Assembly: GCA_022496205.1 (NCBI GenBank)
Contig: WTXD01000336.1
Location: 1 to 12,106, forward strand
Reading direction: 5' to 3'
DNA from: Gloeopeniophorella convolvens
Lineage: Eukaryota > Basidiomycota > Agaricomycetes > Russulales
DNA: 12,106 nucleotides
Of this stretch, positions 1 through 9,304 are shown piece after piece. A program made the position numbers and the translations under genes. Below the pieces are notes generated by a model, which saw only the letters and a program-made list of their open reading frames with translations, did not search any database and was not told the origin of the DNA. Every line of letters begins with the position of its first letter. Positions within the stretch are counted from its first letter, which is position 1.

Positions 1-776
1 CGACCAGGCATGCTGCGGCGGGGCTGGTGAATGGTTCGAACACATCCATGGGATCCTCACCCGCTCCCTCTTCTGGCGTCGGCGTGCTGTTATCTGGCAC
101 GGCAGGCAAATCGTCGGCCTCAGGGCTGCGTCGCCCGCCAAAGTCCTCGCCGTCTTCGTCTGACTCCTCCCAGGGGCGTGCGGTCGGGATCATATGTCGG
201 CCGCGCATGAATCGCTTGAATAGCCCAAAGATTCTTCCGCGAATAACAGGGGGCGCGGGCGGAGTTGGAGGAGGTGGTGTAGGTGAGAGAGGAGGGGATG
301 GGGCGTCCAATGGTATTTCTACCTGAGAGTGCCGCCTGCTTCCTGCAGGCGGTCTTGTCGGTATGTGCGCGAGAGGAGTGGCCGAGCTGGCAACATAGTC
401 CACGAAGTGGCGCGGAAAGCGCACTTTCGGAAGAGCGCGTGGTCGTCGCGGCGGGCGTTGGCTCACGAGGGGGCGGTGAAGGTGGTGGAGGTGGGGACGG
501 TGTTGGAGAATGGCGGGGGGGCGTATTGTCATCAGGCTCAGCAAGTCAGTTATGTATCCGTAGTGGGCACGCGCGTGCTTACCTGGTGTGGGTGGGCATC
601 CAACTGTATCCTCTTAGCGTGTAACATGCCTTCTGGGTCGCCTGCTTCCGCAGCCCGCTTGCTCGGTCGGGAGGATGGCTGGGGGCCTGGAGCATTTCCT
701 GCCACGGCACGCACTTGCGCTTGTGCCAGACGAGCTTCATCGCGACGTGACTCGTGTAGCCGCAAAGGCAAGACAT
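1..776 (-). CDS. Plavaka-like transposase, N-terminal part (partial)
   Basis: Likely N-terminus of the transposase of a Plavaka (CACTA-related) DNA transposon; its C-terminus lies beyond the left edge. Exon 1 runs from about 776 to 583 and starts with a degenerate zinc finger (MSCLCGYTSH...WHKRKC, CX1CX12HX3C), where these proteins normally carry one. A 46-nt intron (582-537, GTAAG...CTGAG) follows. Exon 2 has a Pro-rich run, then LPKVRFPRHFVDYVASSATP, resembling the 'lpxRfrDyLP' segment of Plavaka proteins, more Pro-rich sequence, FGLFKRFMRGRH (like FGLxRxY) and DVFEPF near the edge (like the PFxNxxxxRLMxW segment). The frame changes near 690, in a run of five C, and again in the Pro-rich part near 440-460. 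An in-frame ATG at 800 is an alternative start. The family call is by motif order from memory; the catalytic region is not in the window. Confidence 0.6.
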
Positions 777-800
777 GTCTGGACGTATGCTGTATAGCAT

Positions 801-1072
801 CAGTAGAGGACTAAAATTTTCATACCTCTGATTTTTCGCAATCCCGACTCTGCGGCTCGGGGTTCCCGGGTGCCTGCCGATTCAGATCGCAGCGCGATGA
901 CTTCCCTCGCACATGAACTGGACAGCGCGCGTCACGAATTCTGCATGCACGTGAATTTGAATACTCTAAAGCTTAACAGCGCGCGGTAAATTAGGGAGCA
1001 TGGGGGGGTTTTATAACCAGGGAAAGCACGCCCAGCACGACTGGGAAGTCGCTCAGTAGCAGGCCACCTCGA
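801..1072. other. Intergenic gap, possible minus-strand promoter
   Basis: No convincing coding sequence. On the minus strand TATAAAA occurs at 1015-1009, upstream of the transposase start, but it is about 235 nt away and may be chance. A GC-rich stretch at 853-880 contains the palindrome CCCGGG and could be transposon end sequence; no matching partner is inside the window. Confidence 0.3.
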
Positions 1073-2233
1073 CTAGATGTCGTTCTCACCTGGTAGTTCT
1101 TCCTCTTCCAAGTTCACGCGCTTTCTCAAAGCCCACCACTTCTTCTTGAGAACGCTTCCGTTCCACGCATTCCAGGCGGGGTCCTTGAGTGCTCCCCAGT
1201 CAATGTCCCGCTCGCTGGAGGCGTGGAGGGAGGCAACTCTGCATGAATCAGCCCGAATGATAAAGTGCGTACGCACATTAGCACTCACTTTCGCACAAGA
1301 TGTAGTCATCTCCGGGCCCAAATCGCTTTTGCCCCCCATTGAGCATCGCAGGTTTGAGTTGCGACTCCCTGAATCGGTTCAGCGCGGGTGCGGCGTGGTT
1401 TCGGCAGACACGCACCACTTTATCCTGCATTGCCTGGCATTGCGGCTATGATCCATGCGATCCGCCGACGGTAGGCCAAAACCGCTGAGACGTCTCAGAG
1501 CGCCCCTCCGCGCCGAGATCTTGGATAATTTCTACGAGTTGTGCCTCTTCCTCGAGCGTCCAGTGACCTACATCAACATGCATCATATTGATTTACTGGA
1601 GCGACCTTGACATACCTCTTTGCTCAGAGTCCCTGTGCTCCAAGGACGAAAACTGGATCCGACAGTCCTCGGCCATTCTCCAAGTCCCAGCGACACCTTG
1701 TCCCAGCAACGCCCGTGTTTCTCTACGGCTCTGCGCATGGCTGCGTTAGAGAGATGAATGGACTTTGTTGCGCGTACCTCTTCAATTTGGCATTGTCCAT
1801 CTGGGTCCACTCTCCTCCCGTGCATTTGAGTCGCGGGCCCGCCGCACGTAACTGTATATGGACCGAGGGGTCGCAAGGGAACTGCACGAGCTTGTATTCG
1901 GTCAGAATCACTCCAGGCGCGCGAACGGTGCATCGTACCTATGGTGGCCAGAATACCATGTCCCTCTTCAGAAATATAACTCGCATATTCTCATCGTCGA
2001 CATGCTCCTAAGTTCGGGTCAGCACTCCCTCGCGCTCCAAGGGACTCACGCGCTGTACACCTCGATCGCGGAATTATCGGGACGTTCCTCTTCGAGAAAC
2101 GACCTTTGACATAAGGAATCCCTATGACAACTCAGTAGGGCTGCCGGACGGCCGCTACTCACCTCGGTATTGAGTCGGACGCGTTCAGCCATTGGGTGCT
2201 AGCACTCGGCCATGTCCTCGACCGAGCTTGCAT
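1073..2233 (-). pseudogene. Reb1/DMTF1-like multi-Myb DNA-binding protein, frame-disrupted
   Basis: Resembles fungal Reb1-type proteins: nuclear, sequence-specific Myb proteins acting in RNA polymerase I termination or as transcription factors. From the N-terminal side: STQWLNASDSIPR (2195-2163); an intron (2122-2162); IPYVKGRFS and EEERPDNSAIEVYSA, typical of the segment before the Myb repeats; Myb repeat A, GGEWTQMDNAKLKR joined across intron 1731-1777 to AVEKHGRCWDKVSLGLGEWP; intron 1568-1615; Myb repeat B, HWTLEEEAQLVEIIQDLG then FWPTVGG and RNARQCRIKWC (about 1562-1425); then VASL...RDIDWGALKDPAWNAWNG and KKKWWALRKRV (1250-1105), matching the family's C-terminal Myb-like unit. Stop at 1073. 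The frame shifts between WPTVGG and RNARQC (about 1450) and in the N-terminal part, hence the pseudogene type. Family members are usually longer, so the start is uncertain. Confidence 0.68.
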
Positions 2234-2770
2234 TGGTCAGTCGCCCATATTGCTTGAAGAGTGTAATCTGCGGGCCTGCAGCAAGTATAGTATGTGCGGT
2301 GATCGGTTTCATTCGTTCTATTCACTCATTCAAGTCTGCGCATTTTGATATACCTTTACTTTTCCCTTGACTCACTGCAGCAACCAGACACTAATAGAAC
2401 GAGTATAGTTCAAACTGTATCACTCTCCGCAGGGTTACTACGAGCTATAGGACTGCGAGCGATGGAAGGAAGGCCTGGGTGGCCGGCAGAGCTGCTAGTA
2501 GCAAGTGGTAACTTGAGAGGACATTGTAGTTCTCACGCGCCAGAATTGGTATGTGCTCAAGTCGCGACTTGTCGCTGGACCGGCGATGTAGCCGGCCCGG
2601 CCACGCAGATGGGAACACGCTACGTCCTCTCAAGTGGGCCGCTGCACAAAAGTTACCGGCGTAGACCGGTGACAAATTTTCTCCCGCGTCTTCACCACCC
2701 TGAGCCAGTGTCGAGATGTGGTCTGAACACTTTTCAGCAAATCACCGTAGCGTAGTAATTAATAGCTTGA

Positions 2771-2787
2771 ATGGCTCAGGGAGCCAT
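2771..2787. repeat. Perfect 7-bp inverted repeat, 3-nt loop
   Basis: ATGGCTC and GAGCCAT flank AGG. Non-coding; it could be a palindromic protein-binding site or chance. Confidence 0.5.
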
Positions 2788-2832
2788 ATAATAGCTCATC
2801 TGCGTGCCCTTGCAATCGAAAGTGTGGAACTG

Positions 2833-2851
2833 CGCCTCAGACGATGAGGCG
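2833..2851. repeat. Perfect 7-bp inverted repeat, 5-nt loop
   Basis: CGCCTCA and TGAGGCG flank GACGA, 45 nt after the previous inverted repeat and about 150 nt upstream of the Spt5-like ATG. Function unknown. Confidence 0.5.
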
Positions 2852-2998
2852 GGGTGGAGTATGATATTAGCATAAACAGAGTGGCGTGTGTGTACAAGTT
2901 TCAATTATGCGTAGATCGGATTTACTGACGTATATCTACACGCTGCTCACTGTGTTAAATACCCTCCGTCGGCGAAGGCTCGTGCCGCACCCTTGACC

Positions 2999-5678
2999 AT
3001 GTCCAACTCCGTCACGGTAAGTCGCACATTGTGCCCATCGTGCCGTTGTTGACCGCCGACCTAGATACACGACCTTCTACGCGGCTTTGTAGACGACGAG
3101 GCCCGCGAGACCCACGAAGAGGAAGAAGAGGAGAGGACAGGAGGACGTTCTCGGTCTGTGGCCGTTCCATCTTCCACGGCGACTCTGACATCGATCATTA
3201 GCTGAATTCATTCACGATGGGGAGGACATCGGGGAGGCACTTCCCCAGCACCATCCCCACCCTCTACCCCCAGTCGCGATCCCGCCGCCGAGGCCAGCGG
3301 TCTGGAGGACGCTGCTAGTAGGATCAGAGCCAGATATTCGCAGGGGGCGCGGCATCTCCTTCCGAATGCGGACGACGTGCCACAGATCTTTTTGCAACCG
3401 ACTGCGGACGATCCAGGCTTGTGGGCGGTGCCCGTGAAGGTGTGTACATCCATCTCGCGTTGACAATAAAGCCCCTGACATCAGAGACAGACGGGAGAGG
3501 AACTGCGAGCGCTGGGAATCATACTGGATCGCTTTGCCCATCTCCCCTCTTTCGCGTCGGTTTTTGTCCGGCCATCTATCCCTGGTCACCTCCTCGTCGA
3601 AACCAATACCGTCAGTGAAGTGCATCGACTCCTATCCAGCATCACTTCGGTCTTGAAGCCTGTCCGACCTCGTCTTGTTCCCGTGCCCGATAGGACCGAG
3701 TATCTGCGGCCGGCACCCTCCCGACCCGAAATTCACGCTGGGCAGTGGGTCCGCTGCATCTATGGCCTGTATGCAGGGGACGTTGGTCTGGTGCGAGAGA
3801 CGCGCGCCGGGGATACCCAGGCGGTTGTCGCCCTACTCCCTCGCATCCGTCGCCTGTTCCTCCAGGCACCGGCACGAGGACCAAGGGACGTCCTGACCCA
3901 CGGCTGTGGGGATACTCGGAGCTGCTCAGTGTGTTTGGGGAACGCAAAGTCAAACACGGCCCGGGCGCGCAAGGCGAGGAGCATATCCCCTACAAGTTCA
4001 GTCGAGACACTTTCGAATGCGGCCTAGTCCTCAAGGTGCTTAGTAGCGAGCACCTCGAGCTGGCCGCCGCCCTCCCCGACCTTCTCCTCCCCTTCTCCAA
4101 GCACCCGGGCATCCTCCACGACCCGGCATTTGCGCGGGCGCTTGCCCAGGTCACGCAAGCCACATACCAACGTGAGGATCGAGTGGAAGTCACCTCAGGT
4201 GAATACACGGGTGCGGTAGGAGCGATCACGATAGCATTGGGCGGACGTGCATCCATCGCGGCGACGCTGCCCGGATGCACAGGAACGGCTCATTGAGGTC
4301 GACGTTGACATCGTGCAGCCGCGCTTCAGACCAGGTGATCACGTCGAATCCCGACTCTCCGACTCGACAGGGATTGTGGCGGCGTGTGACTATGACGCCG
4401 CGCAAGTAACATACCTCGAGAGAGGGACACAGGCCGAGGTACACGTTTCATAGGCATGCACCTAGCAGTTGTTAATCACCTGCAGATCACCATGTCCTGC
4501 TTCGCAGTCCGGTTCGCCCCACCCGCTCCCGAGGTCACTGCCTCCCAAGATTGCGGCGGGAGACCGCGTGATTCTCTCTGGCCGGGAAGCCCGACTGCGA
4601 GACGGCCCCGCAGAGCTTGAAGGAGTCGTCAAGGAAGTAAAGGGGGACCGTGTGGTTCACGGATGAGCGCACGAAGATACCAGTAAGCCCTTAGATGCAG
4701 AACCAAAGGACAAGTCTGATGACCTTCAGGTCATGGCCACTATGGGGGAGCTGAGACAACTGAAACGACCAGTTCCCTACAAAAACCAGAGCCAAGCATC
4801 CGACGGTCGGCATGAGGTAGCAATCACTAAGGGAATTACAAGGGCTACCGCGGAATCGTGAAGACTGTCTCGGACGACGGCCCATCATCGAACTGGAGGC
4901 AAAGTCGACGCAGCACGCGTCCTCTCGCATTGGTGAAATGGGAGCACATCTCTACAGCGTAAGCTCATTAGTCTCGTGCCGATAACCCGTGCGCTGAAGT
5001 TGATCTATCGCAGCCCCAGCGCCTTGCATGCACTCAGGGCCAGCAGTTTCAAGACGCCCTTTATTTCTCGGACACCGACCCCCCCACCAGTCGAGACGGT
5101 CACGCGTCCTCGCACGCCTCCGGGCCCCGACGATTGGGGATTGCCCGCACCCTCCGCGGGACCCTCAAGAAGCCACCCGGAACAGCAGCCGCGATGCAGG
5201 GACATCATCCGGGTGGGTGATCATTGAAATCTTTTGAATTCCTCGATAACGCTACATCGCGGCTAGAGGGGGAATCATGGATCCTACGCGAGAACTGCGT
5301 AGCCTCCTCATACCCGGTTTTTTCCTTCAATCTGTGTGACACCGAGGGCGTTTCGAGGGTGGTAAGTATGACTATGCATGCGCTCAGACCGTGCTTCCCC
5401 GTGCCCGAAAAATTTGCCCCGCGCAGGTGAAATTGTAGTTGAAATCTCGCGGCTGAGGCGTCCCCGAGTTCAGGCATCCGTGCCGCCCCATTTGCTCAAT
5501 CGTGGGAACTTGCAACTGGTTGTGAGGGCTTGGTGATACGGGGCGACGTCGGAGGTATGATTGGCAAGGTCACCAAAATCGACGGGGACTGTGCGAAATC
5601 GAGATCGCAGCGGTCCATCCGCAACCGAAGATCGTCCGGCAGCTGAATGTCAAGGATGTCGTAGCGGTGTACAAATGA
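2999..5678 (+). pseudogene. Spt5-like NGN/KOW-domain protein, frame-disrupted
   Basis: Resembles the diverged Spt5-like proteins of Agaricomycetes; true Spt5 binds RNA polymerase II as an elongation factor. Exon 1 (2999-3016) gives MSNSVT; intron 3017-3064; exon 2 opens with FVDDEARETHEEEEEERTG, the acidic N-terminus expected of Spt5. EFIHDGEDIGEA, then DDPGLWAVPVK (to 3439), intron 3440-3484, and SFASVFVRPSIPGHLLVET form the NGN region. KOW-like units: GQWVRCIYGLYAGDVGLV (about 3737), EDRVEVTSGEYTGAVG (4174), RFRPGDHVESRLSDSTGIV (4322), AAGDRVILSGREARL (4553), NYKGYRGIVKTVSDD (4834) and LVIRGDVGGMIGKVTKIDGD (5530). The end reads KIVRQLNVKDVVAVYK, stop 5676-5678. A Pro/Ser linker (5067-5180) precedes a probable intron 5362-5426. 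The frame changes near 3203, 3240-3278, 3850, 4285, 4880, 5520 and 5600, so no single frame is open: degenerate, or an indel-rich assembly. Confidence 0.75.
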
Positions 5679-5915
5679 AACATTTGTGTGTAAAGTATGT
5701 ATGCGATACCTTTCCAGGCGATGTTACTGGTGCGGCCTGCCTGCGTGTATACGCACGTAATATATGGAACAACTTGGGAAGTGAGGTAACAGACAATACT
5801 GTATACAGAACGGCACGCTAACGAAACGGACGGATCTGGGCGCCCATGGCGGTAAGTGGTCAATCGTCTCCCAGGCGCGCAACCCGCTCACTCCTTTCGG
5901 CCATAGCGGCGTACC
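5679..5915. other. Intergenic region upstream of the DUF6698 gene
   Basis: Short gap between two plus-strand genes. No motif recognised apart from ATGGCG followed by GTAAGT at 5845-5856, which could be an alternative first exon of the downstream gene. Confidence 0.35.
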
Positions 5916-8274
5916 ATGCGGTCTACGATCGTTGACCATTTCTTCTGCATCCGGTGAGTGCCCCAAAACCACCCCGAAGATAACGCACTGACATATTTAA
6001 GGAGCAGTCTGCGCGCTCAAGACAAGCAGCGACTCCAGCATCTCCCACAAGTTGTTACATGCCACGTGCCCCTGTTCATCGTTCTGCCCCCCACCCTGAT
6101 CACGTCCCCGGCGCCCTGCTGGGGTACCAGGCGGCGTGAGTGCTACACGTTGTGTATACTTGTGACTTACTGACTAGCTCTTCTCCACCAGCGAGAAGAC
6201 AATCGACTATCGTTCAGCACGCTGGGTTGGTCCCGCGTTCTGTCTTCGAGCATGTCAACGTAATTGTTCCTACGGGTCATGTGCTTTACGAGCGCGGACT
6301 GGACGACGAGTTCGACGACTACCCGCTCATCAAAAAAATGTAAGTCGACGATTTGTATGTAGGTATCTACTAATCACACATCCATAGGGAGGTCGATGAG
6401 CGAGAAGTCTATCTCAAGCTCTACAACAACATTGTTCGCCACATCCCGGGCCTTCGAGAGTTCATGGATGCCAATCCTCCAAAGGTGGCGCTGGAGTCGG
6501 CTATGCAAAAGGTAGATCCCCCCGTGCGTTCATCTCCAGATGGCTCATGGACCGTTGTTGAGATATGGACGTAGGTACAAAACACGCGCAGTGACCATTC
6601 CTCCAATTTGCGATCGCGGATCCTCGACTATGTCCCCTGCCCCCACAGAAGAGCTTCGGCCGAGATGCATCGCGCGTGACAAGAGTGATAGGGGGGTAAA
6701 CCACGAGTACCTTTCCTTGCTGCTCTGTCCGGTGCGTCTCTTGCGTCACTTGCGGAACGAGGGCCAACAGTAAGCGACTGTCGACTTGATATCGACAATG
6801 CTGACACGGCTATGGAGGTTCCGCACGCGCTGGGGTGCCGGCAACATCATCATCAGTGAACTGGACCTCCCACTCTTCCTGTGGAAGAACTATGAGTACA
6901 GCTCCAAGGACCCATACAATGGGTTCTTGCAAAGCAAGGTGCTTAAAAAGGTGAGCTTGGTCAAAACATCACACAGGCCAAACTCGCTCATATACAATAC
7001 AGGCTTGGATGTGCATTTACTTCGGCCCTGGGGCTGTTGACGGCGCGGCCCAAGCGGTGTCGAATGAACGCGGTATCGCGAAGAAGCACCATATGACTGA
7101 AGTCACGCCGCACAGCATCGCCTACACGGCAGTCCTGGTACGAAATTCATCGTATTCTTGCCCCTCAAACGACTCATGTGTGCAGGTTATGCATTCCCTG
7201 TCCTCCGAGAATCGATGGGAGGGCAAGGCATGCAGTTACCTCCTCAAGAATGTCCACACCCGGATCCAGAACATGATCACAGTGAACTGGGCTGGGGCGG
7301 AGGACATTATCGAGTCCTGGAACAAGTATGTATTGCTCGGATGCACGGTGGATATACACTAATGGACTCTTGGCCAACACAGTGAGATGTTCGGCAACGA
7401 CAACGCCCACGTCCCGGTGAAGACCCCGGAGAGAAGTTTGACTATGGGAGCGAGGGTGGGGACGATTTTGAGCGATTCCTCCGAGAGGAAAGCCCATTCA
7501 GCAAGAGTGTGGAATGGGACGAGATTGTCCATGCCGAAATGAAGGAACTGGAGACGACGCCAGAAGACGAGGATGATGAGGAGGTGGAGGAGGGTGGCGA
7601 GGAATCAGATCTGGAGTGCGAGCAAGTTGCGTCTGCCAAGGGGTCCGAGGACGAAGCTGGTGAGCTTGTACGTACACTCGCAGATGCAGCACTCCTAACC
7701 AAACTGGCAGAGGATGGCAGTGAGACCGGCGCAAATGCCTCCAAAAGTACGTGGACATCGCGTTCTATTGCATCTATTGCTCACTACGTCCTCGCGTCCG
7801 CGACCCCTCCATCTATAGTCAACACAACTCACACTCCCCCTACGGCGACTCCTCCCGCTGTGGCTCCGGCCACTCTCACAGTCCCAGCGCCTGTGCCTGC
7901 GCCTGCGCACGCGCCTGCGCCTGCGCCTGCACCCGTGCCCATGCCCGCACCTGTGGCCACTGCTGCGCCCGTGACTGCTACAGCCCCATCCTCCTCAAAG
8001 GGTATCGGGTCCGCTCACACGCCTTCAACATCCACCCGCAAGTCGACCCGCAAGACCCCGGCCCGCAAGACCCCAGCCCGCAAGCCTGTCGAAGATGAAG
8101 ACCCGTTCGTTTCAGACCAGGAAAATAACCCTGAGGTGCCTGCCTCGGTCCCATCTAAGCACGCTCTGGTGGCAAGGGAGCCGAAGCAGAGGCAGAGAAA
8201 GTACGTGCAGTCAACGTGCAGTCGTGCTGCTACACACAATATACTTACATCCATGCCCTGGTAGGAAGTTTTAG
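5916..8274 (+). CDS. DUF6698 protein with acidic and Ala/Pro-rich C-terminal tail
   Basis: DUF6698 is a basidiomycete family of unknown function. Proposed exons: 5916-5953, 6005-6135, 6192-6339, 6388-6511, 6575-6769, 6818-6950, 7003-7137, 7186-7325, 7383-8200, 8265-8274, about 620 codons; introns are 47-64 nt and nearly all keep the phase. Domain signals in order: ERGLDDEFDDYP, REVYLKLYNNIVRHIPGL, NTRSDHSSNLRSRILDYV, DKSDRGVNHEYLSLLLCP, DLPLFLWKNYEYSSKDPYNG, KVLKKAWMCIYFGPGA, HHMTEVTPHSIAYTAVL and AEDIIESWN. The tail then reads GEKFDYGSEGGDDFERFL, an acidic block, a Pro-Ala dipeptide run (7886-7960) and a basic TRKSTRKTPARKTPARKP. Two one-base frame breaks remain: an extra base in TCCCCTGCCCCC (about 6630-6650) and a missing one near 7420. 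The first two exons are the least certain. Whether it is functional or decaying depends on those breaks. Confidence 0.72.
7886..7960 (+). repeat. CCTGCG-type low-complexity repeat coding Pro-Ala
   Basis: Imperfect six-base units such as GCGCCTGCGCCTGC encode alternating Pro and Ala inside the DUF6698 tail. The exon stays open through it. Confidence 0.7.
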
Positions 8275-8784
8275 GTTCGCGCACGTCGCCGGATAGTACT
8301 AGCGTAGAGTAGGGACGTAGCTACAACATCACAAGGGCCAAAAGGGTCCAAAATATATGTGTTCGAATGCTCAGTTTGATGGCGGCTGCAACGCACGACA
8401 AGGCTCTTGAACTTATCGCCCGAACATCTTAGACATAGAATGACAAGGCACTACAACTTATGATGGATGAAGGTGCTTGTAGCACGCGATAAGATTGAGC
8501 TTCATTGACCAGGCATTGATACTTGCAAGGTTTACATGGGTGCTGAAAACTACAATAATGGTGAAACTACAAGGGTATCCTAAAATTACCCGGCTCTGGT
8601 AGAATCGAGATACAACTCGCCGAATCAAAAAGGGTGCCACGGATCTCTCATCTGGTCGACCCTTTTACCTTTAGGGCCTTACAAGGGCCCAAAATTTTTG
8701 TCCGGTTTTGGTGATGACCGGGGGTCCGATAGGAGGCACCTGGGTTTGTGGCGTGCATCAGGAAAAAGTGAATCCTGCTTTGTC
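8275..8784. other. Non-coding stretch, possible transposon remnant
   Basis: No coding motif is seen. It contains a direct repeat: ACAAGGGCC, then AAAAGGGTCC, then AAAAT at 8331-8354, against ACAAGGGCCCAAAAT at 8681-8695. Several CTACAA words lie between. This could be a small non-autonomous element or an older insertion scar. The copia LTR starts immediately after it. Confidence 0.35.
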
Positions 8785-8960
8785 TGTTGAGACAGACAGG
8801 ACTCAGGACAGGAAGGACGTCTCTGATAGATTAGATAAGGGACTCGGTGATCTGCGAGCTATCTGATCTACAATGTATATGACATCATTATTTCTAGCCC
8901 CTAAGGCTGTACCTACTTTCATTCCTGTTCTAGATTCTTCCGGGCTCTTCCATGACCACA

Positions 8961-9060
8961 TGCAGTTCCGGGTTGACCCACCTGCAGTTCGGTCGACCCA
9001 CTTTAGTTCCGCTTTCACATGGGTCTCTGGTTATCACATGTTGCTGTTGTTTATCACATG
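8961..9060 (+). repeat. Short direct repeats in LTR U3
   Basis: TGCAGTTC(C)GG followed by T(T/C)GACCCAC occurs at 8961-8981 and 8983-9001. TTATCACATG occurs at 9031-9040 and again at 9051-9060. Upstream of the TATA box, these could be transcription-factor sites. Confidence 0.6.
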
Positions 9061-9080
9061 CAAACCACACTCCTTTTGTG

Positions 9081-9088
9081 TATAAAGG
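9081..9088 (+). promoter_or_regulatory. LTR TATA box
   Basis: TATAAAGG about 296 nt into the LTR is a plausible core promoter at the U3/R boundary, driving the genomic transcript. Confidence 0.6.
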
Positions 9089-9113
9089 ACGCTGTTTTCG
9101 CCCTTGTAGCCTC

Positions 9114-9274
9114 AGTCTGTTGACTTCACTGACTGAGGCAAGTACTTTACTTCCGGAACTTCCGGACTTGCGCTTACCTAGTTACTTTAGCTTTGCTCTT
9201 GCTTGCCTAGGTATTGCGCCAATGACATTAAGTCTGTTGACTTCACTGACTGAGCTTTGCTCTTGCTTGCCTAG
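9114..9274 (+). repeat. Composite direct repeat downstream of TATA in LTR
   Basis: A 24-nt word (AGTCTGTTGACTTCACTGAC plus TGAG) is perfect at 9114-9137 and 9231-9254. A 20-nt word (CTTTGCTCTTGCTTGCCTAG) is perfect at 9191-9210 and 9255-9274. The two words are adjacent in the second copy but 53 nt apart in the first, as if the first copy had gained an insertion or the second had lost its spacer. Confidence 0.85.
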
Positions 9275-9304
9275 TTGGCACCCTGTTTCTGCTGCGCTTC
9301 AACA

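Larger units (their letters stand above)
2234..2998. other. Intergenic region between divergent genes
   Basis: Lies between the minus-strand Myb gene and the plus-strand Spt5-like gene and probably holds both promoters, plus any missing N-terminal exons of the Myb gene. An open frame at 2345-2755 (plus) has no recognisable motif. Two small perfect inverted repeats lie at 2771-2851. I see no RNA gene. Confidence 0.35.
8785..9304 (+). repeat. 5' long terminal repeat of the Copia element
   Basis: Starts TGTTGA (8785-8790) and ends TCAACA (9299-9304), a perfect 6-bp terminal inverted repeat of the TG..CA type usual for LTRs. It holds a TATA box (9081), short direct repeats upstream of it and a composite repeat downstream. 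The bases right after it (GGTTATGGCCC) are the expected primer-binding position, but they do not match the usual initiator-Met pattern TGGTATCAGAGC. The boundary is inferred from one copy only. Confidence 0.7.

Noticed and set aside
1077..1451. 124-codon plus-strand frame
   Set aside because: It is antisense to the C-terminal Myb-like unit on the minus strand, which has recognisable motifs.
2345..2755. 136-codon plus-strand frame
   Set aside because: No motif, no splice context and no plausible composition; not supported as a gene.
3212..3625. 137-codon minus-strand frame
   Set aside because: It is antisense to the NGN region of the Spt5-like gene.
7886..7960. Short repeat array considered as CRISPR or a structural satellite
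   Set aside because: Units are six bases with no spacers and lie in an open exon; it is a coding low-complexity tract.
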